Below are positions 7,620-16,594 of a DNA stretch of 64,000 nt, in pieces. The notes beneath the pieces were generated by a model. It saw only the letters and a list, made by a program, of their open reading frames with translations. It was not told where the DNA came from and did not search any database. The position numbers and the translations under genes are program-made. The stretch comes from Verrucomicrobiales bacterium. GTDB taxonomy: Bacteria; Verrucomicrobiota; Verrucomicrobiia; Limisphaerales; UBA9464. Numbering within the stretch: position 1 is the first letter of the stretch; every line of letters begins with the position of its first letter. The stretch spans positions 41,783-105,782 of the forward strand of contig JAIYBC010000064.1 of assembly GCA_027488845.1 (NCBI GenBank), given 5' to 3'.

Positions 7620-10217
7620 ATGATCAGGCGACTCACCGCAATCGGACTTCTCCTCGGAATCGCCTTGGAGCCGGCCATCGGACGCGACTCGGACACGGGC
7701 ACGGCCCGGTTGGTCCTGGACGCGGATACCGGGATCTCGATCCGGGAGGGTTTCGACGCCGAGTTGCTCTACGAGGTGCCCAAGTCCCAGGGATCCTGGG
7801 TCGCGATGGCCTTCGATCCCAAGGGGCGACTGGTCGTCTCCGACCAGGACGACAAGGGTGTCTTCCGCGTGACGCTGCCGACGGAAGGGGCCCCGATCCG
7901 GGTCGAGAGCCTGCCGGGGTTTCCGTATGACCCCGTCGACTGGGGCAAGCGGAAGGTCGGCGGGGCCTACGGCTTCCTGTACGCCTTCGACAGCCTCTAC
8001 ATGTCCAACATGCGGGGCTTCTACCGGATCCGGGACACGGACGGCGACGACCGGTATGACGAGTTCCAGCTGCTGCGGAAGCTGGACATGGGCTACGAGC
8101 ACTCGGCCCATTGCATCATCCCGACTCCCGACGGGAAGGGATTGTATCTGGTGAGCGGGAACTTCACCGGCGTGCCCGAGGGAGCGTCTTCGGCACAGCC
8201 GCCGGTCTGGCAGGAGGACACGCTGCTCCCGTCGATTCCCGACCCGATGGGACATGCCGTGGGACTGACGGCCCCCGGAGGCTGGATCTGCCGGATCTCG
8301 CCCGACGGCAAGGACTGGAAGATGATCGCCTCGGGGTTCCGGAACTCCGTGGACATCGCGGTGAACCGCGAAGGCGAACTGTTCACGTACGACTCCGACA
8401 TGGAGTTCGACATCGGCGTCCCGTGGTATCGGCCGACGCGGATCAACCACGTCACCAGCGGTGCGGAGTTCGGCTGGCGCTCCGGGTCGGGAGTCTGGCT
8501 GGACCACTTCGCGGACAGCCTCGGGTCGGTGTTGGATGTCGGTCCCGGTTCGCCGACGGCGATCAGCTTCGGACATCACTCCGGCTTCCCGGCGGAGTAC
8601 CAGGACAAGCTCTTCATCTGCGACTGGACGTTCGGGACGATCTTCACCGTGGAGCTGCAGGAAAGCAGCTCCAGCTACACCGGCACGAAGACGGAGTTCC
8701 TGCATGGCAGTCCGTTGAACATCGCCGCGATGCGATTCGGTCCGGATGGGGCGATGTACTTCGTCACCGGCGGCCGCACCACGGCCTCGCGGCTGTATCG
8801 CGTCCGGCACACCGGTCCGAAGACGACGGGCGTGCCAAGACATTTGGTCGCCAACAGCGGGCTGCGGGCCTTGCGCCATTCTCTGGAGGAGTTCCACGTC
8901 CGCGGTCAGGGCGGCGCGACGGCCGTCGAGCAGGCGTGGCCGCATCTTGCGCATTCCGACCGCAGCCTCCGCCACGCGGCACGTTTGGCCGTCGAGAACC
9001 AGGATGTGGCGTTGTGGCGGGAGAAGGTCTTCGCGGAGGGGAAGCCGCGGGCGGCGATCCACGCGGCCATCGCCTTGAGCCGCCACGGCGACAAGTCCCT
9101 TTCCGGACGGCTGCTCGGCAAGCTCGGCGAGATTCCCTTCGGCACCTTGGAGAGGGAGGACCGGCTGGCGCTGCTCCGGGCCTACGCGCTTTGCTTCCTG
9201 CGGATGGGGCGACCCGAGGGCGGTCAGGCGGCCGACGTCATCGCCCGTTTGGACGCCCATTTCCCCGATGCGGACGACACGGTGAACGCCGAACTCTGCC
9301 GTGTCCTTTCCTATCTGGATTCACCGACGGTCGTGCGGAAGACCCTCGTGCTGATGAGATCCACGAAAGCGGCGACGGTGGACTACGACAAGGCGATGCT
9401 GGGTCGCCATGAGTACGGCGGGGCCATCCTGAAGATGATGGCCAACACGCCGAACACGCGGAACATCCACTTCGCCTACTGCCTCCGGATCGTCCGGAGC
9501 GGGTGGACTCCCGAGGATCGGAAGTACTTCTTCGGATGGCTGAACGAGGCCCTGACCAAGGACGGTGGAAAGAGCTTCTCGGGATACATCCGTGCCATCC
9601 GGAAGGAGGCCATCGACCGGCTGGAGACCAAGGACGTCGAGCTGATGGTCGGAATGCTCGGGGACTTTCCCGCCACCGACCTTTCCAAGCTGCCGAGACC
9701 GAAGGGGCCGTCCGTGGCCTGGAAGGTGGACTCCGCGATGGAGCTTTTCTCAACGGCGCTTTCCGGCAGGGACTTCGGGAACGGCCGGAAGATGTTTTCG
9801 GCCGGGAAGTGCATCGCCTGCCATCGCTTTGGCGGTGAAGGAGGCATCTCCGGGCCCGACCTGGGATCGGTGGGTTCACGTTTTTCCGTCCGGGACATCC
9901 TCGTGGCCATCTGCGAGCCCAGCGCCTCGATCTCCGAGCAGTACATGGCGAGCCGGGTGAAGCTGAAGGATGGTGGCAGCCTCCATGGGCGGTTGATCCT
10001 CCGGAATGAGAAGGAAGTCGGTGTGGCGTCGAATCCGTTCGATTTGAACCAGGTCACGAAGGCTTCCTCCACGAACGTGGCGAGCATCGAGTTCTCGAAT
10101 GTCTCACCGATGCCCCCGGGCATGATTTCCGGGATGAACCGGGACGAGCTGATGGACCTGATGGCCTACCTGCTTTCGGGTGGCGACCCGAACCACAGGG
10201 CGTTCCGGAAGGAATGA
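7620..10217 (+). CDS. PVC-type heme-binding CxxCH dehydrogenase-like protein
   Basis: The start at 7620 gives a signal peptide (MIRRLTAIGLLLGIALEP). The protein has 865 residues. Residues of about 40-410 are a propeller of the membrane-bound dehydrogenase/glucose-sorbosone dehydrogenase type (for example AMAFDPKGRLVVSDQD and MRFGPDGAMYFVTGG). A helical HEAT-like region follows, and the last 140 residues or so are a cytochrome c-like domain with the heme motif CIACH (C731, C734, H735). This three-part architecture is characteristic of Planctomycetes and Verrucomicrobia. Members are thought to oxidise sugars or alcohols in the periplasm; the substrate is not evident. Confidence 0.9.
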   Translation: MIRRLTAIGLLLGIALEPAIGRDSDTGTARLVLDADTGISIREGFDAELLYEVPKSQGSWVAMAFDPKGRLVVSDQDDKGVFRVTLPTEGAPIRVESLPGFPYDPVDWGKRKVGGAYGFLYAFDSLYMSNMRGFYRIRDTDGDDRYDEFQLLRKLDMGYEHSAHCIIPTPDGKGLYLVSGNFTGVPEGASSAQPPVWQEDTLLPSIPDPMGHAVGLTAPGGWICRISPDGKDWKMIASGFRNSVDIAVNREGELFTYDSDMEFDIGVPWYRPTRINHVTSGAEFGWRSGSGVWLDHFADSLGSVLDVGPGSPTAISFGHHSGFPAEYQDKLFICDWTFGTIFTVELQESSSSYTGTKTEFLHGSPLNIAAMRFGPDGAMYFVTGGRTTASRLYRVRHTGPKTTGVPRHLVANSGLRALRHSLEEFHVRGQGGATAVEQAWPHLAHSDRSLRHAARLAVENQDVALWREKVFAEGKPRAAIHAAIALSRHGDKSLSGRLLGKLGEIPFGTLEREDRLALLRAYALCFLRMGRPEGGQAADVIARLDAHFPDADDTVNAELCRVLSYLDSPTVVRKTLVLMRSTKAATVDYDKAMLGRHEYGGAILKMMANTPNTRNIHFAYCLRIVRSGWTPEDRKYFFGWLNEALTKDGGKSFSGYIRAIRKEAIDRLETKDVELMVGMLGDFPATDLSKLPRPKGPSVAWKVDSAMELFSTALSGRDFGNGRKMFSAGKCIACHRFGGEGGISGPDLGSVGSRFSVRDILVAICEPSASISEQYMASRVKLKDGGSLHGRLILRNEKEVGVASNPFDLNQVTKASSTNVASIEFSNVSPMPPGMISGMNRDELMDLMAYLLSGGDPNHRAFRKE

Positions 10218-10664
10218 TCCTCCGGTCGTCGCGGCGGTCCGCGGCGTCGGCCGCTCGGCTCGGGTGGAGAAGCCAGGAAGGCGTTGAATGTCCTGCCACC
10301 GATTGCCTCCACTGGATGGTTTCTGGGAAAGGCAGGCCTCCGGCACGGGGACGCTTGTCCTCAGCCTGGCCGCGTCGGAGATCCTGCGTGACCCGTCCGA
10401 CCTCCTTGGGAGCGACATTCCTCCCTGAAGTCGCGGTAGGAGCCGACGTCTCCCGGGTAGGCGTAGCCGTTGGGGCTGGGCGAGCAGGTCGGGCAATCGC
10501 ACGATGGCAAGAACCCCATGGCCCATGTTCTTGGGCGACCGCTTGTTCCCGACGCAGGTCGCCCATGGCCACTCCACCTTCTTGCCAGCCCGGATCAACG
10601 CCGTAGCGTGCGGAAGGAATTCAAGACCGACGGAATCGGTGCGCCCCAGAACCCTTCGCGGAAA
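10218..10664. other. Gene-free structured intergenic region
   Basis: No open frame here looks like a gene. The stretch contains several inverted repeats. GCGAC/GTCGC arms lie at 10412-10416 and 10430-10434, followed directly by 'ggtaggagccgac', reminiscent of REP-type elements. Two larger hairpins are annotated separately at 10508-10565. None is followed by a T tract, so they are not simple terminators. Confidence 0.5.
10508..10565 (+). other. Two overlapping, mutually exclusive hairpins upstream of DUF5069
   Basis: Stem A pairs CAAGAAC at 10508-10514 with GTTCTTG at 10527-10533 around a 12-base loop. Stem B pairs TGGGCGACC at 10532-10540 with GGTCGCCCA at 10557-10565 around a 16-base loop; all nine pairs are perfect. 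The arms share 10532-10533, so full pairing of both at once is not possible. The element ends 99 bases before the DUF5069 start codon. It could be a leader structure, a dispersed repeat or a protein-binding site; the sequence alone does not decide. Confidence 0.5.
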
Positions 10665-11090
10665 ATGATGAGTCAGGATCTTCCCGTCAGCGGCTATCAG
10701 AGGACCGAACGGTTGGTCTACTTCGCCCGGATGTGCAGCAAGGCCAGGCTGATGCTCCGAGGCGTTTTGCCGGAATCCTACCATGGGTTTCTCGGAGTGG
10801 GATTCGACGGCCGATGCTGCCGCTTCCTGGCGGTCGAGTATTCCGACATCAAGGAGTTGATCGCGGAGAATCGATCCGACGAGGAAATCCTGGCCTGGTG
10901 TTATCTCCATGGAAGGCGCCCCAACGACGAGGAGGTCTTCATCTGGAATCTGTTCATGGAGAAGCGGGGTTGGCGTGACGACGACAGCGCCTTGGTCCAA
11001 GCGGAGAAGGAAAGCATCGGCCTGGGTGATCGCGAGGAGATCCAGACTCTGTTCGACTTCTATGATTTCGATGAGGGCCGAAGAGATTGA
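10665..11090 (+). CDS. DUF5069 domain-containing protein
   Basis: The 141-residue product starts at the first of two closely spaced ATG codons. It has the layout of the DUF5069 family: DLPVSGYQRTERLVYFARM near the start, a LPESYHGFLG segment, and a C-terminal helical part with WCYLHGRRPNDEEVFIWN. The family is small, cytoplasmic, without signal or membrane segments, and common in Verrucomicrobia and Planctomycetes; no biochemical function is established that I know of. The gene stands alone between two gene-free stretches of more than 300 bases. Confidence 0.75.
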   Translation: MMSQDLPVSGYQRTERLVYFARMCSKARLMLRGVLPESYHGFLGVGFDGRCCRFLAVEYSDIKELIAENRSDEEILAWCYLHGRRPNDEEVFIWNLFMEKRGWRDDDSALVQAEKESIGLGDREEIQTLFDFYDFDEGRRD

Positions 11091-11407
11091 TCCGCCGGCT
11101 CGGTTGTCGACGGGGCATACGGGCAACGAGGTTTCCTCTCCAAAGCCGCCTTGAAGGGGCGTGGAACTCGGGTGCCTGCGGTACCGGAATTCGAAAAGGA
11201 TCTCGCCTCCTCCGTGACGTCATCGCGTTCCGGCAGGACACTGACGCTTCAGATTCCGAATTTCCGGTTTGGTACCGCCTTCGGCTCCATGGGGCACAAG
11301 CGGGAATGGGATCTTCGGGCGGCAGCCTGGCGCAGCTCGATTCCACGTGTCGCACCGCGCCCGCAAATCTCTCTGTCTTCCGCGGCTCCGCTGCTATCGT
11401 CCCGCCC
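11091..11407. other. Gene-free stretch upstream of queE
   Basis: The queE frame stays open upstream through most of this interval, but the translated sequence shows no conservation-like features and family alignments begin at the GTG at 11408. I see no strong promoter, tRNA or preQ1-riboswitch-like element. Confidence 0.4.
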
Positions 11408-12184
11408 GTGCCGGATTCACTCAACGTCAACGAAATCTACATCAGCCTCCAGGGTGAGAGCACCTTCGCGGGTCTGCCCTGCGTCTTCGTGCGCCTGACG
11501 GCCTGCAATCTCCGCTGCTCCTACTGCGACACCGCCTACGCCTTCACCCAGGGGAAGCGGCGTCCGATGTCCGAGGTGCGCGACGAGATCCTGAAGTTGG
11601 CCGAGCCGTACCAGAAGCTGGATCGCGCCCACTTCCCGCCTGTGGTCAACGCGGGTGACGCCTCCGCCCAGCACAAGCTGCCGTTGGTGGAATTCACCGG
11701 GGGGGAACCGCTGCTCCAGCCGAATGCCGCGAAGCTGATGCGCCGTCTGGCCGACGACTGCTTCACGGTCCTCGTCGAGACGAGCGGGGCGCATGACATC
11801 TCGCACCTCGATCCGCGCATCCGCCGGATCATGGACCTCAAGTGTCCGGGCAGCGGCGAGTCGGCCCGCAACCGGTGGGAGAACATCGGGCATCTGCGTG
11901 CGACGGACGAGGTGAAGTTCGTGATCGGATCCTGGGAGGACTACGACTGGGCGTGTCGGACGGTGTTGGACCGCCGGATCGACCAGCGTTGTCCGGTGCT
12001 GTTCTCGTGGGTCGCGCCGTTGTCCGAGGCGCAGCGGGACGCGTCGCTCAAGCCGGTGCCGCCGGGCCACCGGCCCATCACGCGCCGGGAACTCGTGGAG
12101 GCGATGGTGAAGGACCAGGTGCCGGCGCGGTTCCAGTTGCAGATGCACAAGTTCATCTGGCCGCCCGACGAACGGGGAGTGTGA
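11408..12184 (+). CDS. queE: 7-carboxy-7-deazaguanine synthase (radical SAM)
   Basis: QueE converts 6-carboxytetrahydropterin to 7-carboxy-7-deazaguanine in queuosine/preQ0 synthesis. The 258-residue product starts at a GTG; residues 8-20 read NEIYISLQGESTF, the usual QueE N-terminus, which supports this start over longer ones. The cluster motif is CNLRCSYC (C33, C37, C40), followed by the SAM-binding EFTGGEPLLQ and the later VETSGA and DLKCPGSGE segments. It overlaps the next gene by one base (TGATG), so translation is coupled to an aminotransferase that is not part of the known queuosine pathway. Confidence 0.92.
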   Translation: MPDSLNVNEIYISLQGESTFAGLPCVFVRLTACNLRCSYCDTAYAFTQGKRRPMSEVRDEILKLAEPYQKLDRAHFPPVVNAGDASAQHKLPLVEFTGGEPLLQPNAAKLMRRLADDCFTVLVETSGAHDISHLDPRIRRIMDLKCPGSGESARNRWENIGHLRATDEVKFVIGSWEDYDWACRTVLDRRIDQRCPVLFSWVAPLSEAQRDASLKPVPPGHRPITRRELVEAMVKDQVPARFQLQMHKFIWPPDERGV

Positions 12185-13572
12185 TGCCGACCGCCTCCGA
12201 AAAGGTCCTCGGACAGCTCCGCCGGCACGAGTCGAGGAACATCCTCTTCACCGAGCCGGACGGCACCGGCCCGATCGTCTGGGACCGGGCGAAGGGCTGT
12301 CAGGTGGTCGATCTCGAGGGCCGGAGGTTTCTCGACCTGACCGCGGCGTTCGGCGTGGCAGCGGCGGGGCATGCGAACCCGGCCGTGGTCCGCGCGGCCC
12401 GGAACCAACTGGGCCGCCTCGTCCATGCGATGGGCGACGTGCATCCGCATCCGGGCAAGGCCCGCCTCGCCACGGAACTGAGCCGCCTGACCTATGGACG
12501 TTGGTCGCGGCGGGACGGCGGCCGGGAGACCGGGAAGGTGATCCTCGGATCCTCGGGTTTCGAGGCGGTGGAGGCGGCTTTGAAGACCGCGCGGCTTGCG
12601 ACGGGACGCCCCGGCATCGTCGCCTTCGAGGGCGGCTACCACGGCTTGGGATACGGCGCCTTGAACGGAACCCAGCGGGCCCATTTCCGGGAACCGTTCC
12701 GCGACCAGTTGCGCGGGTTCGGCCGGTTCCTTCCGTTTCCCGGGACCGCGGCGGACCTCGATGCCCTGGAGCCGTTGCTCGCCGAGAAGCTGGCCGACGA
12801 TGCGGTCGGCGCGGTGCTCGTCGAACCGATGCAGGCGCGCGGTGGAATCCGCATTCCGCCGCCGGGATTCCTCCGGATGCTGCGGCGCTTGGCCGACGCC
12901 TCGGGACGCCTGTTGATCCTCGACGAGATCTACACCGGCTTCGGCCGGACCGGGGCGTGGTTCGCCTGCGAACACGAGGCGGTGGTCCCGGACCTGATCT
13001 GCCTCGGCAAGGCGCTCACCGGAGGCTTCCCGCTGAGCGCCTGCGTGGGACGGACCCGGGTCATGGACGCCTGGCCTCCGTCGGACGGCGAGGCGGTGCA
13101 CACCAGCACGTTCCTGGGGCACCCCGTCGGCTGTGCGATGGCGCTGGCGCAGATCGCCGAGCTGGAACGGCTGCGGCTGCCTGCCCGGTCCAAGCGGCTC
13201 GGGAAATCGCTGCAGGCCGGCCTGGAGGCCGTGGCCGCGGAGTTCCCGGGCGTGGTCCGTCGTGTGTCCGTCTCCGGCCTGATGGGCGGGATCGAGTTCC
13301 GCACGGAGGACGGCGGTCCGGGCACGACGCTTTCCCTGGGAGTGATGCGGAGCCTCCTGGATCGGGGATTCATCGTGCTGCCCGAAGGGGCGGCGGCCGA
13401 GGTGATCGGATTCACGCCACCGCTGACCATCGGCGAAGATCAGCTCGGTCGTGCCTTGGACGCCTTGGCGGACTCCGTGCGGGGGCTCGTGGCGTCGACG
13501 TCGGCGCCGCGGAAGAGGACTGCTGCGAAAGTGCGGCGCCGAGTGAAGACCGTGGGGAAGGGGAGACCATGA
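12184..13572 (+). CDS. Class III pyridoxal-phosphate aminotransferase
   Basis: The product has 462 residues and the class III fold markers: the LDLTAAFGVAAAGHANP N-terminal segment, GSSGFEAVEAALKTAR for phosphate binding, LLILDEIYTGFGRTG with the PLP-contacting Asp, and the Schiff-base lysine in CLGKALTGG (K276). Relatives include 4-aminobutyrate, acetylornithine and diaminopelargonate aminotransferases; the substrate pocket cannot be read from sequence. The C-terminal 25 residues are basic and Ala-rich and may be a tail without fold. The stop overlaps the rsmA start by four bases. Confidence 0.85.
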   Translation: MPTASEKVLGQLRRHESRNILFTEPDGTGPIVWDRAKGCQVVDLEGRRFLDLTAAFGVAAAGHANPAVVRAARNQLGRLVHAMGDVHPHPGKARLATELSRLTYGRWSRRDGGRETGKVILGSSGFEAVEAALKTARLATGRPGIVAFEGGYHGLGYGALNGTQRAHFREPFRDQLRGFGRFLPFPGTAADLDALEPLLAEKLADDAVGAVLVEPMQARGGIRIPPPGFLRMLRRLADASGRLLILDEIYTGFGRTGAWFACEHEAVVPDLICLGKALTGGFPLSACVGRTRVMDAWPPSDGEAVHTSTFLGHPVGCAMALAQIAELERLRLPARSKRLGKSLQAGLEAVAAEFPGVVRRVSVSGLMGGIEFRTEDGGPGTTLSLGVMRSLLDRGFIVLPEGAAAEVIGFTPPLTIGEDQLGRALDALADSVRGLVASTSAPRKRTAAKVRRRVKTVGKGRP

Positions 13573-14456
13573 CGCTGACCGAGATGCGCCAACTGCTGGA
13601 GTCGCGGGACATCCAGCTCACGAAATCCCTTGGGCAGAACTTCCTCCACGACGGCAACCAGCTCCGCCGCATCGTGGCGGCGGGAGCGGTGGAATCCACG
13701 GACCGCGTGCTGGAGATCGGACCCGGATTGGGGCCGTTGACCGCGCTGTTGTTGGAGAAGGCGGCCGGGGTGCTCGCGATCGAGAAGGACGCACGTCTGG
13801 TGGCGGTGCTTCGGGAACGGTTCCCGGCATTCGTCGTCCCGACCGGCGATGGTGCTGCCGAGAGGCCTGCCGGGGAACTGCTGCATACGGACGCCTTGGA
13901 ATGGCTGCAGGACAACCCGCGCGACTGGAGCGGCTGGAAGCTGGTGGCGAACCTGCCGTACTCGGTCGGTTCCCCGATCCTCGTTGAACTGGCCGAGGCG
14001 CCGGTCCCGCCCGATCGGTTGGTGGCGACGTTGCAGACCGAGGTGGTCCGCCGGATCGCCGCCCGGCCCGACACCGACGACTACGGCCTGCTGACGCTGT
14101 TGCTGGGACTGCGGTACACGGTGAAGGAAAGCTTCGGCATCCCGCGCGGGTGCTTCCATCCGGCGCCGGACGTCGATTCGGCCTGCGTGACCCTGGTCCG
14201 TCGGAAGGAGCCGCTTCTCGATGCGGAAGGCGGACGCGTCTTCACCCAGTTGGTCAAGCTGGCCTTCTCGCAACGCCGCAAGATGATGATGAAGCTGCTG
14301 AAGACCCGCTGGCCGGCTCCCTTGCTGGAAGAGGCCTTTGCGGCGTGCGGGATTCCGGCGGGCGAGCGGGCCGAGAAGCTGCCGGTCGAGACCTTCGTCG
14401 CCCTGACGCGTCGGCTCCGCGACGCCCCTGCCGCCGCCGGGGTTCCGCCGGGTTGA
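13569..14456 (+). CDS. rsmA: 16S rRNA dimethyladenosine transferase
   Basis: RsmA (KsgA) dimethylates the two adjacent adenines of the 3'-terminal helix of 16S rRNA during 30S maturation. The 295-residue protein has the family N-terminus (LTKSLGQNFLHDGNQLRRIV), the SAM motif LEIGPGLGPLTALLL, the acidic motif IEKDARLV, and the catalytic NLPYSVGSPI. The C-terminal helical domain with FSQRRKMMMKLL is complete. It is the last gene of the queE-aminotransferase-rsmA unit, with an ATGA overlap to the gene before it. Confidence 0.96.
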   Translation: MTLTEMRQLLESRDIQLTKSLGQNFLHDGNQLRRIVAAGAVESTDRVLEIGPGLGPLTALLLEKAAGVLAIEKDARLVAVLRERFPAFVVPTGDGAAERPAGELLHTDALEWLQDNPRDWSGWKLVANLPYSVGSPILVELAEAPVPPDRLVATLQTEVVRRIAARPDTDDYGLLTLLLGLRYTVKESFGIPRGCFHPAPDVDSACVTLVRRKEPLLDAEGGRVFTQLVKLAFSQRRKMMMKLLKTRWPAPLLEEAFAACGIPAGERAEKLPVETFVALTRRLRDAPAAAGVPPG

Positions 14457-14507
14457 CTTCGTCGCCACCGCCGGTATTGCTCTGGCGTCCGTCCGATCCC
14501 CGATTCC

Positions 14508-14795
14508 ATGGCCACCATCACGATCCTGCCCTCCAACGCCACCGCGGAAGTGCCCGACGGCGAACTGCTGGTCGAGGCGGGCGAGGTCGCCGGCGTCGAG
14601 ATGGAGGCCGGCTGCTTCAACTGCTCCTGTGGCACCTGCGTGGCGGAGGTGGTTTCCGGCATGGAAAACCTCTCCGAGGCGACCCCGGAGGAATTGGATG
14701 TGCTCGACCAGTGGAACAAGGACCCGGAGAAATTCCGGCTCACCTGCTGCGTCCGGCTGCTCCGCGGCGCCTGCACGCTGCGGGCCGGCCACTGA
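14508..14795 (+). CDS. Small 2Fe-2S ferredoxin
   Basis: The 95-residue protein is a plant-type 2Fe-2S ferredoxin. The ligands fit C36-x4-C41-x2-C44 (in GCFNCSCGTC) with the fourth at C80 or C81 in RLTCCVRLLRG. Extra cysteines at C39 and C81 lie next to ligands, which is unusual and could allow cluster rearrangement. It would be a cytoplasmic electron carrier; a radical SAM enzyme (QueE) lies 2 kb upstream on the same strand, but partnership is only a guess. Confidence 0.86.
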   Translation: MATITILPSNATAEVPDGELLVEAGEVAGVEMEAGCFNCSCGTCVAEVVSGMENLSEATPEELDVLDQWNKDPEKFRLTCCVRLLRGACTLRAGH

Positions 14796-14987
14796 GCCGT
14801 ACGGAAGAGTCCGGCACTCCAGTCCGTGAGGCGATGGTGACGAATCACGGGGCCTGCGGCAGGGGAGCAGATCGTCGTCGTCGGTGATCTTCCGGGCCCC
14901 GGCCTCTGCTTGCCGTTTGCGCCTTCGCGAGTTTGCGTGAGGTCACAACTGCCCCCCCGGATCCGATCCGGCCCCGGCGTCGGCGGA

Positions 14988-15611
14988 TCAGAGGGCGGCG
15001 ATGTCGGCCATGATCCGGTTGGCGATCTCCTGGTAGATCGCCTTCACGCGCGATTTCTCCGCGTTCGCCAGTTCTGCACGAAGCTCGGCGAAGTCCCTCG
15101 GCGCACCGAAGCGGACGGTGACCTTGCGTGGACGCGGAAGCGCCTGGTGGCGTCCCCAGGCCTCGTACGAACCGTGGATGTGCACCGGCACGACCGGGGC
15201 CGTGGACTTGGCCACGATCAGGCCGATTCCGGATTTCGCGGGCTGGAGTTTCCCGTCGTGGGTCCGGGTGCCTTCCGGGAAAAGGATGATGCCCCCGCCC
15301 GAGTTGAGCCGGTCTAGGATGGCCTTCAAACCCGGGCCGCCGCCGCCCTCGCGGTTGACCGGCACGGCGTTCAGCCGCCGGATGTAGGAACCGAGGACCG
15401 GCTTGGAGAACAGGGTGTCGCGGGCGAGGTAGCTGATCTCCCGATCGACGGACGTCCCGACGAGGGGCGGATCGGCGAAGCTGGCGTGGTTCGAGGCGAG
15501 GATCACCGGTCCGGTCAGGGGGACATGGTGCGCGTCCACGGCGCGGGCCCGGAACCAGACCTTGGCGAACGTCCCGAGGACGATCCAGGTGAGTCGATAG
15601 GTCGGAGTCAT
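14988..15611 (-). CDS. plsC: 1-acyl-sn-glycerol-3-phosphate acyltransferase-like protein
   Basis: The 207-residue protein has the glycerophosphate acyltransferase blocks: SNHASFADPP (NHx4D catalytic motif), a central LNAVPVNREG block, LFPEGTRTHDG (acyl-acceptor binding) and VVPVHIHGSYE. A hydrophobic N-terminal segment (WIVLGTFAKVWF) probably anchors it to the membrane. It would transfer the second acyl chain to lysophosphatidate, or act on a related lipid. The ATG at 15611 is preferred because the upstream extension runs into the neighbouring MBL gene. The gap to that gene is only 7 bases, so they form one operon. Confidence 0.85.
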   Translation of the reverse strand: MTPTYRLTWIVLGTFAKVWFRARAVDAHHVPLTGPVILASNHASFADPPLVGTSVDREISYLARDTLFSKPVLGSYIRRLNAVPVNREGGGGPGLKAILDRLNSGGGIILFPEGTRTHDGKLQPAKSGIGLIVAKSTAPVVPVHIHGSYEAWGRHQALPRPRKVTVRFGAPRDFAELRAELANAEKSRVKAIYQEIANRIMADIAAL

Positions 15612-15618
15612 CGGCGGT

Positions 15619-16401
15619 TCAGGGGCAGACCACGCGGAGTCCGTCCCAGGCCAACTCCACACCCGCGGGCATCTCGGCCTGGTCGCGGTCGTGGTCGTAG
15701 TGGTGGGTGAGGTGCGTCAGGTAGGTCCGGCCGGCCCCGATCCGGCGGGCCGTCGTGAGCGCCTCGTCGAGGCACATGTGGGTGGGATGCGGTTCCGGCC
15801 GAAGGGCGTCCAACACGGCGACCTGCACCCCGCGCGCGTGCTCGACGGCGGTTTCGGTCACTTCCTTGCAGTCGCTGAAGTAGGCCAGCCGCTTCACGCC
15901 GTCCTGCTCGAAGACCAGCCCGCTGGTGGTGATCCGGCCATGCGGAAGCTGATGGGGAGTGATGCGAAGGTCCCCGATCTCGAAGGGACCGTCGAACACC
16001 CGGGGAAGCGGGTTGAAGTAGCTGGTCGGGATCGGACGCCCGTCGAAGGCGTAGACGTAGATCCTCCGCAGGTGGGACATCGTCTCCTCGGTGGCGTGGA
16101 TCGGAAGCGCGCTTCCCCGGAGGTCGCAGACGCGCCGGCTGTCATCGAGTCCCATGATGTGGTCCGCATGGGCGTGGGTGATGATGATCGCGTCCAGGAA
16201 GCCGAGGCCCTCCCGGAGCATCTGCGTGCGGAAGTCCGGCGTGGTGTCGACGACGATCCGCGTGGTCGGGGTCTGGACGTAGATGGACGAGCGGAGACGG
16301 TGGTTGCGCGGGTTGGCGAGGTACTCCGGCGGATGCTCCTTCCCGATGATCGGCACCCCCTGGGAGGTGCCGGTGCCCAGGAATCGGAACTCGAACGACA
16401 T
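15619..16401 (-). CDS. MBL-fold metallohydrolase (PhnP/YycJ-like)
   Basis: The 260-residue protein begins [20 protein letters not shown], typical of the PhnP-like phosphodiesterase branch of the metallo-beta-lactamase superfamily. The zinc motif is [14 protein letters not shown], followed by a conserved His in PHGRITTSG, the SDCKE Asp and [11 protein letters not shown] near the C-terminus. Relatives cleave cyclic or bis-phosphodiesters; the exact substrate is unknown. It is cotranscribed with the acyltransferase downstream and divergent from recN. Confidence 0.85.
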   Translation of the reverse strand: MSFEFRFLGTGTSQGVPIIGKEHPPEYLANPRNHRLRSSIYVQTPTTRIVVDTTPDFRTQMLREGLGFLDAIIITHAHADHIMGLDDSRRVCDLRGSALPIHATEETMSHLRRIYVYAFDGRPIPTSYFNPLPRVFDGPFEIGDLRITPHQLPHGRITTSGLVFEQDGVKRLAYFSDCKEVTETAVEHARGVQVAVLDALRPEPHPTHMCLDEALTTARRIGAGRTYLTHLTHHYDHDRDQAEMPAGVELAWDGLRVVCP

Positions 16402-16594
16402 GGGCGAAGACTGCGAGGGCGGGGGAACCGATGTCAAAGGGTCCGGCGAACCGCTGTCGAAGGGGGGTCCGGTCCGTCGGCCCCCGACTTCCGTCCATGC
16501 CGGCGTCGGCGGAGAGGGGCCCCGGGCCGGAGCCGTGTCGGGCGGGCCGCGGTTTCCTGTTCCCCTTTTCCCGCGCGCCCATTCTGCTCTTCCG

